Shown in pieces: positions 16,800-26,077 of a stretch of 64,000 bases of DNA. Source of the stretch: Streptomyces sp. WM6386 (GTDB taxonomy: Bacteria > Actinomycetota > Actinomycetes > Streptomycetales > Streptomycetaceae); the NCBI RefSeq assembly GCF_000972385.1, contig NZ_JXTE01000013.1:1-64000 (forward strand). The letters are read 5' to 3'. The notes under the pieces are model-generated. The model ran no database searches, was not told the origin of the DNA, and worked only from the letters and a program-made list of their open reading frames with translations. A program made the translations under genes and the position numbers. How positions within the stretch are numbered: the first letter of the stretch is position 1; each line of letters starts with the position of its first letter.

Positions 16800-17714
16800 A
16801 TGTCACAGCCGCTGAAGGGCAAGGTCGCACTGGTCGCCGGAGCGACCCGAGGAGCCGGGCGAGGGATCGCCGTGGAGCTCGGGGCGGCCGGTGCCACCGT
16901 CTATGCGACGGGGCGCAGCACGCGGGGCCGGCGCTCGGAGTACGACCGCCCCGAGACCATCGAGGACACCGCCGACCTGGTCAGCGAGGCCGGCGGTGCC
17001 GGCATCGCCGTACCCACCGACCACCTCGATTCGGCGCAGGTCCGCACGCTAGTCGACCGGATCGCGGACGCCGAGGGCCGTCTCGACGTCCTCGTCAACA
17101 ACATCTGGGGCGGCGAGAACCTCTTCGAGTGGGAGAGCCCCGTCTGGGAGCACGACCTCGACAACGGGCTCAGGCTGCTGCGGCTCGCGGTCGAGACCCA
17201 CGCGATCACCAGCCACCACGCCCTGCCCCTGCTGCTGCGCCACCCCGGGGGACTGGTCGTCGAGATGACGGACGGCACCGCCGAGTACAACGGCGCGACC
17301 TACCGCAACTCCTTCTTCTACGACCTCGCCAAGACGTCCGTCCTGCGGATGGGCTTCTCCCTCAGCCACGAACTCGGTCCGCGCGGAGCCACCGCCGTCG
17401 CGCTGACCCCGGGCTGGCTCCGGTCGGAGATGATGCTGGAGCACTTCGGGGTGGGCGAGGACAACTGGCGCGACGCCCTCGACCGCGTCCCCCACTTCGC
17501 CATCTCGGAGACCCCGCGCTATGTGGGCCGCGCCGTCGCCGCCCTCGCCGCCGACCCCGACGTGGCCCGCTTCAACGGCGAGTCCCTCTCCAGCGGCGGC
17601 CTGGCCCGGACCTACGGCTTCACCGACCTCGACGGCAGCCGCCCGGACGCCTGGCGCTATCTCGTCGAGGTCCAGGACGCGGGCAAGCCGGCGGACACCA
17701 CCGGCTACCGCTGA
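16800..17714 (+). CDS. Short-chain dehydrogenase/reductase (SDR), long form
   Basis: A 304-residue SDR oxidoreductase. The cofactor loop is GATRGAGRG at about residues 14-22, followed by YATGRSTRGRRSEYDRPET, an NADP-type arginine-rich segment. VLVNNIWGG takes the place of the usual NNAG. The catalytic Tyr-Lys appears as FFYDLAKTSV, with Tyr and Lys spaced as in classical enzymes. The family with the RSEYDRPETIEDTA motif resembles human DHRS1. Substrate unknown. Upstream, CCGGGTGACCCGG (16714-16726) is a near-perfect palindrome and could be an operator. Confidence 0.82.
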   Translation: MSQPLKGKVALVAGATRGAGRGIAVELGAAGATVYATGRSTRGRRSEYDRPETIEDTADLVSEAGGAGIAVPTDHLDSAQVRTLVDRIADAEGRLDVLVNNIWGGENLFEWESPVWEHDLDNGLRLLRLAVETHAITSHHALPLLLRHPGGLVVEMTDGTAEYNGATYRNSFFYDLAKTSVLRMGFSLSHELGPRGATAVALTPGWLRSEMMLEHFGVGEDNWRDALDRVPHFAISETPRYVGRAVAALAADPDVARFNGESLSSGGLARTYGFTDLDGSRPDAWRYLVEVQDAGKPADTTGYR

Positions 17715-17752
17715 CTGCCCAGTTGATCGGCAGGGCACTACGGTGCGATCCC

Positions 17753-18541
17753 ATGACGGACACAACACGCTTCGAGGGGTACGGGGTTCTCATCACCGGC
17801 GCGGCGCGCGGCATCGGCGCCGCGACCGCGCGGCGGTTCGCGGAGGAGGGGGCGCGGGTACTGGTGACCGACATCGACGTGCCGGCGGCGGCGGAGTCCG
17901 CGGAGCGCTTGCGTGAACAGGGCCTGGTGGCCCAGGCGTTCGGGTGCGACGTGGGAGACCGGGCCGAGGTCGAGGCGGCTGTCGGGCATGCCGTCGACAC
18001 CTTCGGCTCGCTGGACGTCCTGGTCAACAACGCCTGTCACTGCACGGTGGACGCCCCCCTCTTCGAGGACGAACCGGACGACGAGTGGGCACGCGATCTC
18101 GACATCACCCTCACCGGCGCCTACCGCTGCTGCCGTGCCGCCCTCCCGCACCTGGCCGCCTCCGGCCACGGCGCGATCGTCAACGTCGGCTCCGTCAACG
18201 GCCTGACCGACTTCGGCAACCACGCCTACAGCGCCGCCAAGGCCGGCCTCGGCTCCCTGACCCGCACCCTCGCCGGACATGCCGCCTCCCGTGGCGTCCG
18301 CGTCAACCTCGTCGCCCCCGGCACCGTCCGCACCACCGCCTGGGAGGGCCGCGAGGGCGACCTGGCCAAAGCGCGCGATCTCTATCCCCTGGGCCGCGTC
18401 GGCGAACCCGAGGACATCGCCGCCGCCATCCTCTTCCTCGCCTCCCGCGACGCGTCCTGGATCACCGGAGTCGCCCTGCCCGTCGACGGCGGGATCACCG
18501 CGGTCGACTCCGGTTTCCGTCAACTGCGCAGGAATGCTTAA
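17753..18541 (+). CDS. Classical short-chain dehydrogenase (FabG-like SDR)
   Basis: A 262-residue classical SDR. Residues 10-22 hold the cofactor motif ITGAARGIGAA; VTDIDVPAAAES with its Asp after the second strand favours NAD. VLVNNACHC replaces NNAG, INVGSVNGL carries the catalytic Ser, and the Tyr-x-x-x-Lys is YSAAK. The C-terminus ITGVALPVDGG is typical. Oxidation or reduction of a secondary alcohol is expected; substrate unknown. It starts 38 bases after the previous SDR gene, so the two may share a transcript, but no ribosome site stands out. Confidence 0.85.
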   Translation: MTDTTRFEGYGVLITGAARGIGAATARRFAEEGARVLVTDIDVPAAAESAERLREQGLVAQAFGCDVGDRAEVEAAVGHAVDTFGSLDVLVNNACHCTVDAPLFEDEPDDEWARDLDITLTGAYRCCRAALPHLAASGHGAIVNVGSVNGLTDFGNHAYSAAKAGLGSLTRTLAGHAASRGVRVNLVAPGTVRTTAWEGREGDLAKARDLYPLGRVGEPEDIAAAILFLASRDASWITGVALPVDGGITAVDSGFRQLRRNA

Positions 18542-18599
18542 CACAGGCTGTAGATCTTTTCACTTGTCCTTCGACGACAGTGTCGGGCAGCGTTCTCGT

Positions 18600-19883
18600 G
18601 TGCCCGACACCCCGCCCGACACCCTGCCGCGCTCCCCTTGGCGTACCGCCGACTTCCGCGTCCTCTTCGCCGCGAGCACCCTCAGCCAGCTCGGAACGAA
18701 CGTCAGCTACGTCGCCGTCCCCCTGCTCGCCGTCACCGCACTGGACGCCGGACCCGGACAGGTCGGTGCGCTGGCCACCCTCAGCACGCTGGCGTTCCTG
18801 CTCCTCGGGCTGCCCGCCGGCGCGTGGGTGGACCGGATGCGGCACCGCCGGGTACTGATCGTGGCGGACCTGGCCCGCGCGGTGCTGTACGCCTCCGTGC
18901 CGCTCGCCTGGTGGACGGACACCCTCACCCTCGGCCAGCTGTACGCCGTCGTCCTGCTGAACGGCGCCGCGACCGTCTTCTTCGACGTCGCCTCCCAGAG
19001 CACCCTGCCCCGCCTGGTCGGCCGCGACGCCCTCGTACCCGCGAACGCCGCCCTGGTCGGCCTGCAGGCGGTGGGCAATGTCGCGGGCCGCGGCGCGGGC
19101 GGCGCCCTCGTCCAGTACCTGACCGCTCCGGTGGCCGTCGTGTGCGCCGCGGTGACCTATCTGGCCTCCGCCCTCCAACTCACCATGATCCGAGGGGAGG
19201 AGGGTCCCCGAGGCCGGAACCGGAAGACCACGCTGAAGGCGGAGATCGCCGAAGGCCTCCGGCACGTGTTCGGTAACCCGGAGTTGCGCGCCCTCGCCCT
19301 CACCGCCGCCCTCATCAACCTGGGCATGCAGGCCGTGAACACCATGCTCCCCATCCTGTTCGTCCGCGAACTCGACCTCCCCGCAAGCGCGTTGGGCCTG
19401 TTCTGGGCCGCGGGCGGACTGGGCCTGTTGCTCGGCGCCCGCTGCGCCCGCCCGCTCGCCGCCCGCCTGGGCCACGGCCGTACCCTCGGAGTGGTCGGCG
19501 CCATCCTGGCGCCCGCGGCCCTGCTCGTGCCGCTCATCGACCGCGGACCGTGGCTGTGGATCGCCGGCCTGGGATGGACCCTGGTCCTGTTCAAGACCGG
19601 CACGGACAACGTCCTCGGTGTCAGCCTGCGCCAGCGGATGACGTCGGACGAGCTCCTCGGCCGTATGAACGCCACCTACCGCTTCGTCCTGACCGGAGCG
19701 CTCGCGATCGGCGCCGCCGTGTCGGGCGTCCTCGGTGAACTCGTCGGCGTACGCGCCACGTTGTGGGTGGGCGGGGCGCTGATGACGGCGGCCTTCCTGC
19801 CGGTCTTCCTCTCCCCGGTCCGCACCCGACGCGAACTCCCGCGGTACGCCCCGGTCACAGCGCCCGCGCCACAGCCCCGCTGA
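18600..19883 (+). CDS. MFS transporter, enterobactin-exporter/macrolide-efflux-like
   Basis: A 427-residue membrane protein of the major facilitator superfamily with about 12 helices. The N-terminus WRTADFRVLFAASTLSQLGTNVSYVAVPLLA and the loop AGAWVDRMRHRRVLI match the EntS/MefA-like group of drug and siderophore exporters. The cytosolic loop with RGEEGPRGRNRKTTLKAEIAEGLRHVFGNPELR between helices 6 and 7 is also typical. GTG at 18600 is used because it gives the normal N-terminus; an in-frame ATG further upstream would add residues without homology. Its 3' end overlaps the convergent decarboxylase by 29 bases. Confidence 0.85.
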   Translation: MPDTPPDTLPRSPWRTADFRVLFAASTLSQLGTNVSYVAVPLLAVTALDAGPGQVGALATLSTLAFLLLGLPAGAWVDRMRHRRVLIVADLARAVLYASVPLAWWTDTLTLGQLYAVVLLNGAATVFFDVASQSTLPRLVGRDALVPANAALVGLQAVGNVAGRGAGGALVQYLTAPVAVVCAAVTYLASALQLTMIRGEEGPRGRNRKTTLKAEIAEGLRHVFGNPELRALALTAALINLGMQAVNTMLPILFVRELDLPASALGLFWAAGGLGLLLGARCARPLAARLGHGRTLGVVGAILAPAALLVPLIDRGPWLWIAGLGWTLVLFKTGTDNVLGVSLRQRMTSDELLGRMNATYRFVLTGALAIGAAVSGVLGELVGVRATLWVGGALMTAAFLPVFLSPVRTRRELPRYAPVTAPAPQPR

Positions 19884-21240
19884 TCCGGTCCACGTCGGCC
19901 GCGGACGTACGCCAGTTGCTGAACGCCGCCCGCAGCCCCGGAGTCCCGTCGTACACGGTCGGTGTCACGAACGCCTCGCCGGTGGCCGCCACGGCCCGCG
20001 CGAGCGCGTCGACCCGCTCCTGCGTCGGATCGTCGGCCAGGGTGAAGCAGACGACGTTCAGCCGGACCGGGGCGAGCAGCCGCAGCCCGTCCGTCGCGAC
20101 GACGCGCTCACCGAGTTCCTGGGCCAGTGCCACGTTCCGCTCGACGATCTCGCGATGCCCGTCACGGCCGTACGCCATGAGAGAGAACCATGCCGGAAGG
20201 GCCCGCAGCCGCCGCGAGTTCTCGGGCGTGAGATGCACGAAGTCGGGCTCGCCGGCCGGGAGTCCGAGGTAGGGCGACGCGTTGTGGAAGACCGCCACCT
20301 GAAGGTCCCGGCGGCGGGTGAACTGGACGGCCGCGTCATAGGGCACGTTGAGCCACTTGTGCAGGTCGACGCAGACCGAGTCGGCGGCGTCGAGACCGTC
20401 GACGAGATCGGCGTACGACGGGGAGAGCGCGGCGAAGCCGCCGAACGCGGCGTCCACGTGCAGCCAGAAGTCGTGCCGTTCCCGGAGCGCGGCGATGGCC
20501 CTCAGATCGTCGAAGTCGACGGTGTTCACGGTGCCGGCGTTGGCCACCACGATCGCCGGGCGGCCGTCCAGCGCGGACAGTGCGGAGTCCAGCGCGGCGA
20601 CGTCGACGGCCTCCCGGTTGCCGGACAGCACCGGCACGGACCGCAGCCGGTCGCGGCCGATGCCGAGCACGGACAGCGCCTTGCCGATGCTGGAGTGCGG
20701 GCTGCCGGACAGCACATCCACCGGGCCGAGGGCGGCCGCCCCGTCGCGCGACACGGACACGCCGAGCCGCTCGCCCAGCCACTCGCGGGCGATGGCGAGC
20801 CCGACGGTGTTGGACGCGGTGGCCCCGGTGACGAACGCCCCGCTGTGTGCCTCGCCCAGCCCGAACAGCTCGCGCAGCCAGCTCACCGTCTCCCGTTCCA
20901 GGGCGGTCGCCCAGGACCCCACCTCCCCCGAACCGTTCTGGTCGTACGCGCTGGTCAGCCAGTCCCCGGCGACGGAGGCGGGCGTCGCGCCGCCCGTGAC
21001 GAAGCCGAGGTAGCGGGGTCCCGCCGAGCCCGAGAAGCCGGGCGCCCACCGCTCGGTGAACCGCGCGAGAGCGCCCTGCGCCCCGGCACCCCCGGTCGGC
21101 AGGGCCTCGCGGTCGGGCGCCTTGTCGAGGTGGACGACCGGCCGCTCGGACAGCCCGGCCAGCTCACGGGCGGCGAGGTCGCGGGCGGACTGGAGGAGCT
21201 CGGGGAGCCGGGAGAGGTCGTCGGCGAGAGAACGGTGCAT
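19855..21240 (-). CDS. PLP-dependent amino-acid decarboxylase-like enzyme (group II)
   Basis: A 461-residue fold-I PLP enzyme of the aromatic-L-amino-acid/glutamate decarboxylase group. Features: GAFVTGATASNTVGLAIAREW (phosphate-binding), IVVANAGTVNTVDFDDL, HVDAAFGGFAAL with the Asp that binds the pyridine nitrogen, and VDLHKWLNVPYD with the PLP-linking Lys in H-K. The same fold also contains tyrosine decarboxylases and aldehyde-forming enzymes, so the exact amino acid is unknown. The ATG at 21240 gives normal length. It is divergent from a MocR regulator with 62 bases between starts, so it is the probable target of that regulator. Confidence 0.85.
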   Translation of the reverse strand: MHRSLADDLSRLPELLQSARDLAARELAGLSERPVVHLDKAPDREALPTGGAGAQGALARFTERWAPGFSGSAGPRYLGFVTGGATPASVAGDWLTSAYDQNGSGEVGSWATALERETVSWLRELFGLGEAHSGAFVTGATASNTVGLAIAREWLGERLGVSVSRDGAAALGPVDVLSGSPHSSIGKALSVLGIGRDRLRSVPVLSGNREAVDVAALDSALSALDGRPAIVVANAGTVNTVDFDDLRAIAALRERHDFWLHVDAAFGGFAALSPSYADLVDGLDAADSVCVDLHKWLNVPYDAAVQFTRRRDLQVAVFHNASPYLGLPAGEPDFVHLTPENSRRLRALPAWFSLMAYGRDGHREIVERNVALAQELGERVVATDGLRLLAPVRLNVVCFTLADDPTQERVDALARAVAATGEAFVTPTVYDGTPGLRAAFSNWRTSAADVDRISGAVARAL

Positions 21241-21277
21241 GAAGGGCAGCGTAGGAGGGAGTCCCCGTCCACGGCCT

Positions 21278-21301
21278 GGTCCACTTGGGGCAAACTGGAC
21301 C
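21278..21301. promoter_or_regulatory. Inverted repeat in the decarboxylase/MocR divergent promoter
   Basis: GGTCCA (21278-21283) and TGGACC (21296-21301) form a 6-bp inverted repeat with a 12-base spacer immediately before the MocR start at 21303. A site of this kind in the short shared promoter is a plausible MocR operator; it has not been tested against other copies. Confidence 0.5.
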
Positions 21302-21302
21302 G

Positions 21303-22700
21303 ATGACCACGGGATTCGCCACCGCACTCGGCGCCTGGCGCGACCGGCGCGGCCCACTGGCCCAGACGCTGGCGGCGGCCGTACGCGAGGCGGTCGTCGA
21401 CGGCCGGCTGCCCGCCGGGACCAGACTGCCGTCCGAGCGGGAACTCGCCCGCGTCCTCGACATCAGCCGCGGCACGGTCGTCGCCGCCCTCGCCCTGCTG
21501 CGGGACGACGGCTGGCTGCACACCCGGCACGGCAGCGGCAGCCTCGTCCGCCTCCCCGCCGGCCTCACCGAACGCACCACGCCCTGGTCCCTGGACCGCG
21601 GCGGGGCGGACGACGCGGACCTCGATCTCACCCTCGCCCTCACCGCCGCACCTCACGAGGCCTATCTCGGCGCCATCGCCCGGGCCGCCGAACGCAGCGC
21701 GGCCCTCCTCGTCGACTCCGGCATCGCCACCGCCGGGTTGCCACGCCTGCGTGAACTCCTGGCCGACCGCTACACCCGCGAGGGCCTCGCCACCCGCCCC
21801 GAAGAGATCCTCGTCACCTCCGGCGCCCAGGCCGCCCTCACCCTGCTCCTCGACCACCTCCACACCGACCGCAGACGCCCCGTCGCGGTGGAGAGTGCGT
21901 CCTATCCGGGCGCGCTGGCGGTCCTGCGCGCCCGCAAGGCCCGTCTCCTCCCCCTCCCCGTGAGGTCGGACGCCGGCTGGGACACCGCGCACCTCGCGAC
22001 CGCCGTACGCACCCGCAACCCCCGACTCGCCTATCTGATCCCCGACTTCCAGAACCCCACCGGCGCCCACATGGACGCCGCGACCCGCGCCGAGATCGCC
22101 CGCCTCCCGCTCACGGTCATCGCCGACGAGACCATGCGCGACCTCGACCTGAGGACCCGGCCCGGCTCCGAACCGCATCTGGCGGGGCCCCGGGTGATCC
22201 AGATCGGCTCGGCGAGCAAGACCGTGTGGAGCGGGCTGCGGGTCGGCTGGATCCGTGCCACCGCCGATCTCGTACGCCACTTGCGGCAGAGCCCCCTCCA
22301 GGCACAGCTGTCGCCACCACCCCTGGAACAGCTCATCGCCGTCGAACTGCTCGGGGACGGACTCGACGAGATGCTCGCCGACCGCCGGGCCAGGCTGCGC
22401 GCCCAGCGCGACCACCTCGCCGGACTCCTCGACGGCACGGGATGGACGTACACGATCCCGCAGGGCGGTCTGTCGCTGTGGCCGCACCTCGGCCCGGCCA
22501 CGTCGGCGACGGACCTCGCGGCTCGGGCCGCCCGCCTGGGCCTGGCGGTGACACCCGGCCCGCACTTCGCCGCCGACCGCAGCACGCTCACCCACCACCT
22601 GCGCCTGCCGTTCACGGCGACACCGGACGTCCTCAGCCGCGCGGTCCACCTGCTGCGCCGCTGTTCCGAGCAGGAAGTTCACCGTTTCGTCACAGCCTGA
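21303..22700 (+). CDS. MocR-type regulator (GntR winged helix fused to aminotransferase domain)
   Basis: A 465-residue PdxR/MocR-like regulator. Residues 10-75 form a GntR winged helix: GRLPAGTRLPSERELARVLDISRGTVVAAL and then DGWLHTRHGSGSLV. The remaining 380 residues are a fold-I aminotransferase domain with AYLIPDFQNPTGAHM, VIADETMRDLDL and QIGSASKTVWSGLRVGWIRA, where the Lys in SASK is the PLP-binding residue. Proteins of this class sense PLP or PLP-amino-acid adducts and control PLP or amino-acid genes. It is divergent from the PLP decarboxylase, which is its likely target. The overlapping-promoter layout also suggests autoregulation. Confidence 0.9.
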   Translation: MTTGFATALGAWRDRRGPLAQTLAAAVREAVVDGRLPAGTRLPSERELARVLDISRGTVVAALALLRDDGWLHTRHGSGSLVRLPAGLTERTTPWSLDRGGADDADLDLTLALTAAPHEAYLGAIARAAERSAALLVDSGIATAGLPRLRELLADRYTREGLATRPEEILVTSGAQAALTLLLDHLHTDRRRPVAVESASYPGALAVLRARKARLLPLPVRSDAGWDTAHLATAVRTRNPRLAYLIPDFQNPTGAHMDAATRAEIARLPLTVIADETMRDLDLRTRPGSEPHLAGPRVIQIGSASKTVWSGLRVGWIRATADLVRHLRQSPLQAQLSPPPLEQLIAVELLGDGLDEMLADRRARLRAQRDHLAGLLDGTGWTYTIPQGGLSLWPHLGPATSATDLAARAARLGLAVTPGPHFAADRSTLTHHLRLPFTATPDVLSRAVHLLRRCSEQEVHRFVTA

Positions 22701-22781
22701 CCCGGCGTACAACCGCAGTCCCCGCGCACCTGTCTAGCAGGCAGATCGCAGGACAGGACACATGCAACGGAGGGGCCCGCC

Positions 22782-23480
22782 ATGGGGGACATACGCAGAC
22801 GAGGGGCCATCGCCCTCGGAATCACCGGACTGATCGCACCGCTCACCCTCACGCTGGGCACCGCGCCCGCACAGGCGGCCACCGCCTGCACCACACAGAC
22901 CGGGCCGTACCAGAAGCAGGTCGAGAAGTTTCTCGGCCGCCCCGTCGACGGCAAGCAGTCCGCCGCCGACTGCAAGGCCATCCAGGCCTTCCAGAACAAG
23001 CACGGCATCACGCCGAACGCCGGCTACGCGGGCCCCGTCACCTGGGGCGTGATGGACCTGATGAACAAGCAGAAGGCCGTGGGCAACAAGCCCAACAAGG
23101 ACGGCAAGTGCCCGACGAACAAGGGCCGTATCGCCTGCGTCAACCTCACGCTCCAGCTCAGCTGGATCCAGGACGGGAACACCCTCGTGTACGGTCCGGT
23201 GCCCGTCCGCACCGGCCGCAACGGCTACGAGACCCGCACCGGTCTGAAGAAGATCTACTGGCGCGACATCGACCACGTCTCGTCGATCTACGACGTGCCC
23301 ATGCCCTACAGCCAGTTCTTCGACGGCGGCCAGGCCTTCCACTCGGTCAACCTCAGCATGTGGAACCCGCCGGGCTCCCACGGCTGCGTCAACATGACCA
23401 AGACGACCGCCAAGAAGTACTGGTCGCTGCTGAAGAAGGGCGACGACGTCTTCGTGTACGGCCGCAAGCCGGGCACCTGA
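22782..23480 (+). CDS. Secreted L,D-transpeptidase with peptidoglycan-binding region
   Basis: A 232-residue exported protein. The signal peptide covers about residues 1-33 (three arginines, hydrophobic core, AQA cleavage). A peptidoglycan-binding-like helical region follows (about 45-105, with KAIQAFQNKHGITPNAGYAGPVTW). The YkuD catalytic domain ends with SHGCVN at 199-204, where Cys202 is the nucleophile and His200 assists. Such enzymes form 3-3 crosslinks in peptidoglycan or attach proteins to it. Several Cys and an NKGRIACVNLTLQ strand are also typical. A single-gene unit with a GGAGGG ribosome site. Confidence 0.9.
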   Translation: MGDIRRRGAIALGITGLIAPLTLTLGTAPAQAATACTTQTGPYQKQVEKFLGRPVDGKQSAADCKAIQAFQNKHGITPNAGYAGPVTWGVMDLMNKQKAVGNKPNKDGKCPTNKGRIACVNLTLQLSWIQDGNTLVYGPVPVRTGRNGYETRTGLKKIYWRDIDHVSSIYDVPMPYSQFFDGGQAFHSVNLSMWNPPGSHGCVNMTKTTAKKYWSLLKKGDDVFVYGRKPGT

Positions 23481-23509
23481 CAGTCGGTACCCGGCCAGTG
23501 GTCAACGCG

Positions 23510-24709
23510 TCACTGAGGCGCGTCCCCGAAGTCCGGGATCTCCAGCCGCGCCCCGTCCTGCCGCGCGGAGTCGTGCGCGACGATGCCCGGCAGGGTGTAG
23601 CGGGCGGCCACCCACGCGTTCACCGACGGCAGGGTCCGGTTGTTGACCGCGGTGACGAAGTCGTCCACGAGGAAGTGGTGGCTGCCCTCGTGCCCGTTGT
23701 GCAGGTTGTCGAACTCCCGGGGCAGCCGGGAGCGGTCGTGCACGGGGGCCGAGCCGGAGGTGAAGGCGGCCCGCAGGTCCGGTGCGATGTGCCGCAGTGA
23801 CGGGTCGTCAGGAGACAGGGTGGGCTTGGGTTCCAGCAGTTCGCTGATGTCCTTCACCCCGTTCTTGTCCTGCCACAGCGCGAAGGTGGCGAGCTGCTCC
23901 ATGCTCCCCTCCGTGCCGAAGAAGCGGAAACGGGACTCACGGATGTGCGAGGGGTAGCCCACCCGCCGGAACTCGTTGGTACGGAACGATCCGCCGCCCG
24001 CCACCTCGAACAGCGCGGTGGCGTTGGAGATGTCGTTGCCGAACTGGCTGACCTCCTTGTCGAAGACGCCGTCGCCCCGGTCGTCGACCACCCCGATCGC
24101 CGACACGCTCACCGCATGCGTCTGCCAGGCGCCGAGCACACCGCCCACCGAGTGCGTCGGGTACAGCAGCGGGGGATAGCTGGCGGTCGCCTTCCAGCTC
24201 TCGCCGCCGCTGTACTGGTACGCCTCGTAGAACCCCAGATCCATGTCGTGGACGTAGTCGCCCTCGGCGTAGAAGAGGCGTCCGAAGGAGCCCTCCGCGA
24301 TCTGGTTGCGGGCGTGCACGGTCGCCGGGTTGTACTGGCTGGTCTCGCCCATCATGTACGTCAGGCCGGTCGCCCGGACCGCGTCGATGATCGCCGCGAT
24401 CTCCTCGGTGGTGATGGCCATGGGGACCGCGGAGTACACGTGCTTGCCGGCGCCCAGGCCCTGCACCACCAGCGGGCCGTGCGTCCAGCGCTGGGTGAAG
24501 ATCGCGACCGCGTCGACCGCGGTCGACTCCAGCATCGCCTCGTAGGAGGGGAAGGTGCCCGACAGGCCTTGGGCGGCGGAGAGTTGTTCGGCCCTTTCCG
24601 GGAGGAGATCGGTGACGTAGACGTCGCTGACGCCGGGATGGGCCAGGAACAGTTTCGCGAACTGGCCCGAGAACTGCCCGGCGCCGACGATGCCGAGGGA
24701 GAACGTCAT
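23510..24709 (-). CDS. Gfo/Idh/MocA-family sugar dehydrogenase
   Basis: A 399-residue NAD(P)-dependent oxidoreductase. The N-terminal Rossmann fold starts with LGIVGAGQFSGQFAKLF; the lysine-containing GKHVYSAVPMAI loop replaces the usual EKP motif with VP, which is a departure from most family members. The catalytic domain holds HSVGGVLGAW, where the GGxxxDxxxH-type pattern is only partly kept, so the chemistry may differ. It lies 14 bases downstream of the sugar-binding protein gene on the same strand and is the last gene of sugar cluster 1. It likely oxidises or epimerises the imported sugar; identity of the sugar is unknown. Confidence 0.85.
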   Translation of the reverse strand: MTFSLGIVGAGQFSGQFAKLFLAHPGVSDVYVTDLLPERAEQLSAAQGLSGTFPSYEAMLESTAVDAVAIFTQRWTHGPLVVQGLGAGKHVYSAVPMAITTEEIAAIIDAVRATGLTYMMGETSQYNPATVHARNQIAEGSFGRLFYAEGDYVHDMDLGFYEAYQYSGGESWKATASYPPLLYPTHSVGGVLGAWQTHAVSVSAIGVVDDRGDGVFDKEVSQFGNDISNATALFEVAGGGSFRTNEFRRVGYPSHIRESRFRFFGTEGSMEQLATFALWQDKNGVKDISELLEPKPTLSPDDPSLRHIAPDLRAAFTSGSAPVHDRSRLPREFDNLHNGHEGSHHFLVDDFVTAVNNRTLPSVNAWVAARYTLPGIVAHDSARQDGARLEIPDFGDAPQ

Positions 24710-24723
24710 GGAGTAAGTGCCTT

Positions 24724-26067
24724 TCACTGGCCGAGGATGAAGTTGATCTGGTCGTTGGTTTCGGTCAGGCCGCTCACGGGGGCCCCGTTGGCGAAGACGT
24801 CCTGCATGGCCGGGCGCATGAGGGCGTAGACGTCCGCCGCGTAGTCGGTGATCGGGAAGGAGAAGGTCGTGGAGTCCTTCTTGTCGGTGACCGGTTCGGT
24901 GAAGGCGGACACGTCGATGCCCTTCTTCTCGTACGCGGCCACGGCGGCCTCGGTGCCCGACGGGGTGGCCGGGAAGACGATGCCGTAGCCACCGACGGTC
25001 TTCTGGCACGCGTCGGAGGCCAGGTACCGCACCCACTTCTTCGCGCCCTCCTTGTTACGGGCGTTCTTGGTGACCGAGTCGGCGAGGCCGTTCATCATCG
25101 TGGCCCGCTTGCCGCTCGGGCCGGTCGGCGTGGGGGCGGTGCCGACCTTCAGGCCCTTGGTGCCGTAGTACGTCGAGATCATCCAGGCGCCGTCGAAGGA
25201 GGCCGCCGCCCTGCCCGAGGCGACCTGGGCGTTGGCCGGGTTGGCGCCGTCGGTGTAGTCGGTGAAGGGGGCGAGATAGCCCTTCTTCGCCAGGCCGAAG
25301 TACCAGTCGATCACCGACTGGAAGGTCTTGCTGTCGTACTGGTACTTGCTGCCCCAGCGCGCCTTGTCCGTGTAGTGCCAGCCCGCCGATTCGACGAACG
25401 GGCTCCAGGTGGTCTGCCCGTCGCCGTCGCCCGCGCCGCCCGTGGCGAGGCCGTACACCTTGACGTTGTTCTTGTCGAAGCCCGGCTCGTCCCCGCGCTT
25501 GCCGTTCTTGTCGACGGTCAGATGCGCGATCGTCTTCTCGAAGGTGCCGCCGTCCCGCGGGTTCCAGGCGAGGGTGTTGAGCTCGTCGGCCGTGAGCCCG
25601 GCGTCCTTGACCATCTTCTGGTTGTAGAAGAGCGCGACGGTGTCCCAGTCCTTGGGAGCGCCGTAGCGATGACCGTCCTGGCCCGTCCAGTTGGCGCCCA
25701 GGCCCGCCTGGTAGGCGGAGTCGTCGATGCCGAGGTCGTCCAGCGGTTCGAGCACCTTGAGGTCGGCGAACTGGCCGAACTTCTGGATGTGGTCGGTGAA
25801 CACGTCCGGCTCCGTGCCGGCGATGAAGCTCGCGGTGAGCTTGGTCCAGTAGTCGGCCCAGCCCATCTGCGTGATCTTGACGTTCAGGCCCGGGTTCTCC
25901 TTCTCGAAGCCCTTCGCACAGGCCTGGTAGGCGGGCAGTTGGTTGGCGTCCCACAGCCAGTACGTCACGGTGTTCGCGCCCGACCCGGCAGCGCCGCCCT
26001 GCGCGCACCCGGACACCAGGGTCAGGGCCAGGGCTCCGGTTGCCGCCACTACGGTACGAATTCGCAT
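24724..26067 (-). CDS. Sugar ABC importer, extracellular binding lipoprotein (cluster 1)
   Basis: A 447-residue family-1 solute-binding lipoprotein. The N-terminus MRIRTVVAATGALALTLVSGC is a lipobox signal, with Cys21 as the lipid anchor. The mature part carries WADYWTKLTASFIAGTEPDVF and later SFDGAWMISTY, standard for carbohydrate-binding proteins of the CUT1 type. The start at 26067 is chosen because it begins the signal peptide; an upstream in-frame start would add 21 non-homologous residues. It is followed by the Gfo/Idh/MocA gene and preceded, 10 bases away, by its permease. Confidence 0.9.
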   Translation of the reverse strand: MRIRTVVAATGALALTLVSGCAQGGAAGSGANTVTYWLWDANQLPAYQACAKGFEKENPGLNVKITQMGWADYWTKLTASFIAGTEPDVFTDHIQKFGQFADLKVLEPLDDLGIDDSAYQAGLGANWTGQDGHRYGAPKDWDTVALFYNQKMVKDAGLTADELNTLAWNPRDGGTFEKTIAHLTVDKNGKRGDEPGFDKNNVKVYGLATGGAGDGDGQTTWSPFVESAGWHYTDKARWGSKYQYDSKTFQSVIDWYFGLAKKGYLAPFTDYTDGANPANAQVASGRAAASFDGAWMISTYYGTKGLKVGTAPTPTGPSGKRATMMNGLADSVTKNARNKEGAKKWVRYLASDACQKTVGGYGIVFPATPSGTEAAVAAYEKKGIDVSAFTEPVTDKKDSTTFSFPITDYAADVYALMRPAMQDVFANGAPVSGLTETNDQINFILGQ

Positions 26068-26077
26068 GCCAGTCCCC

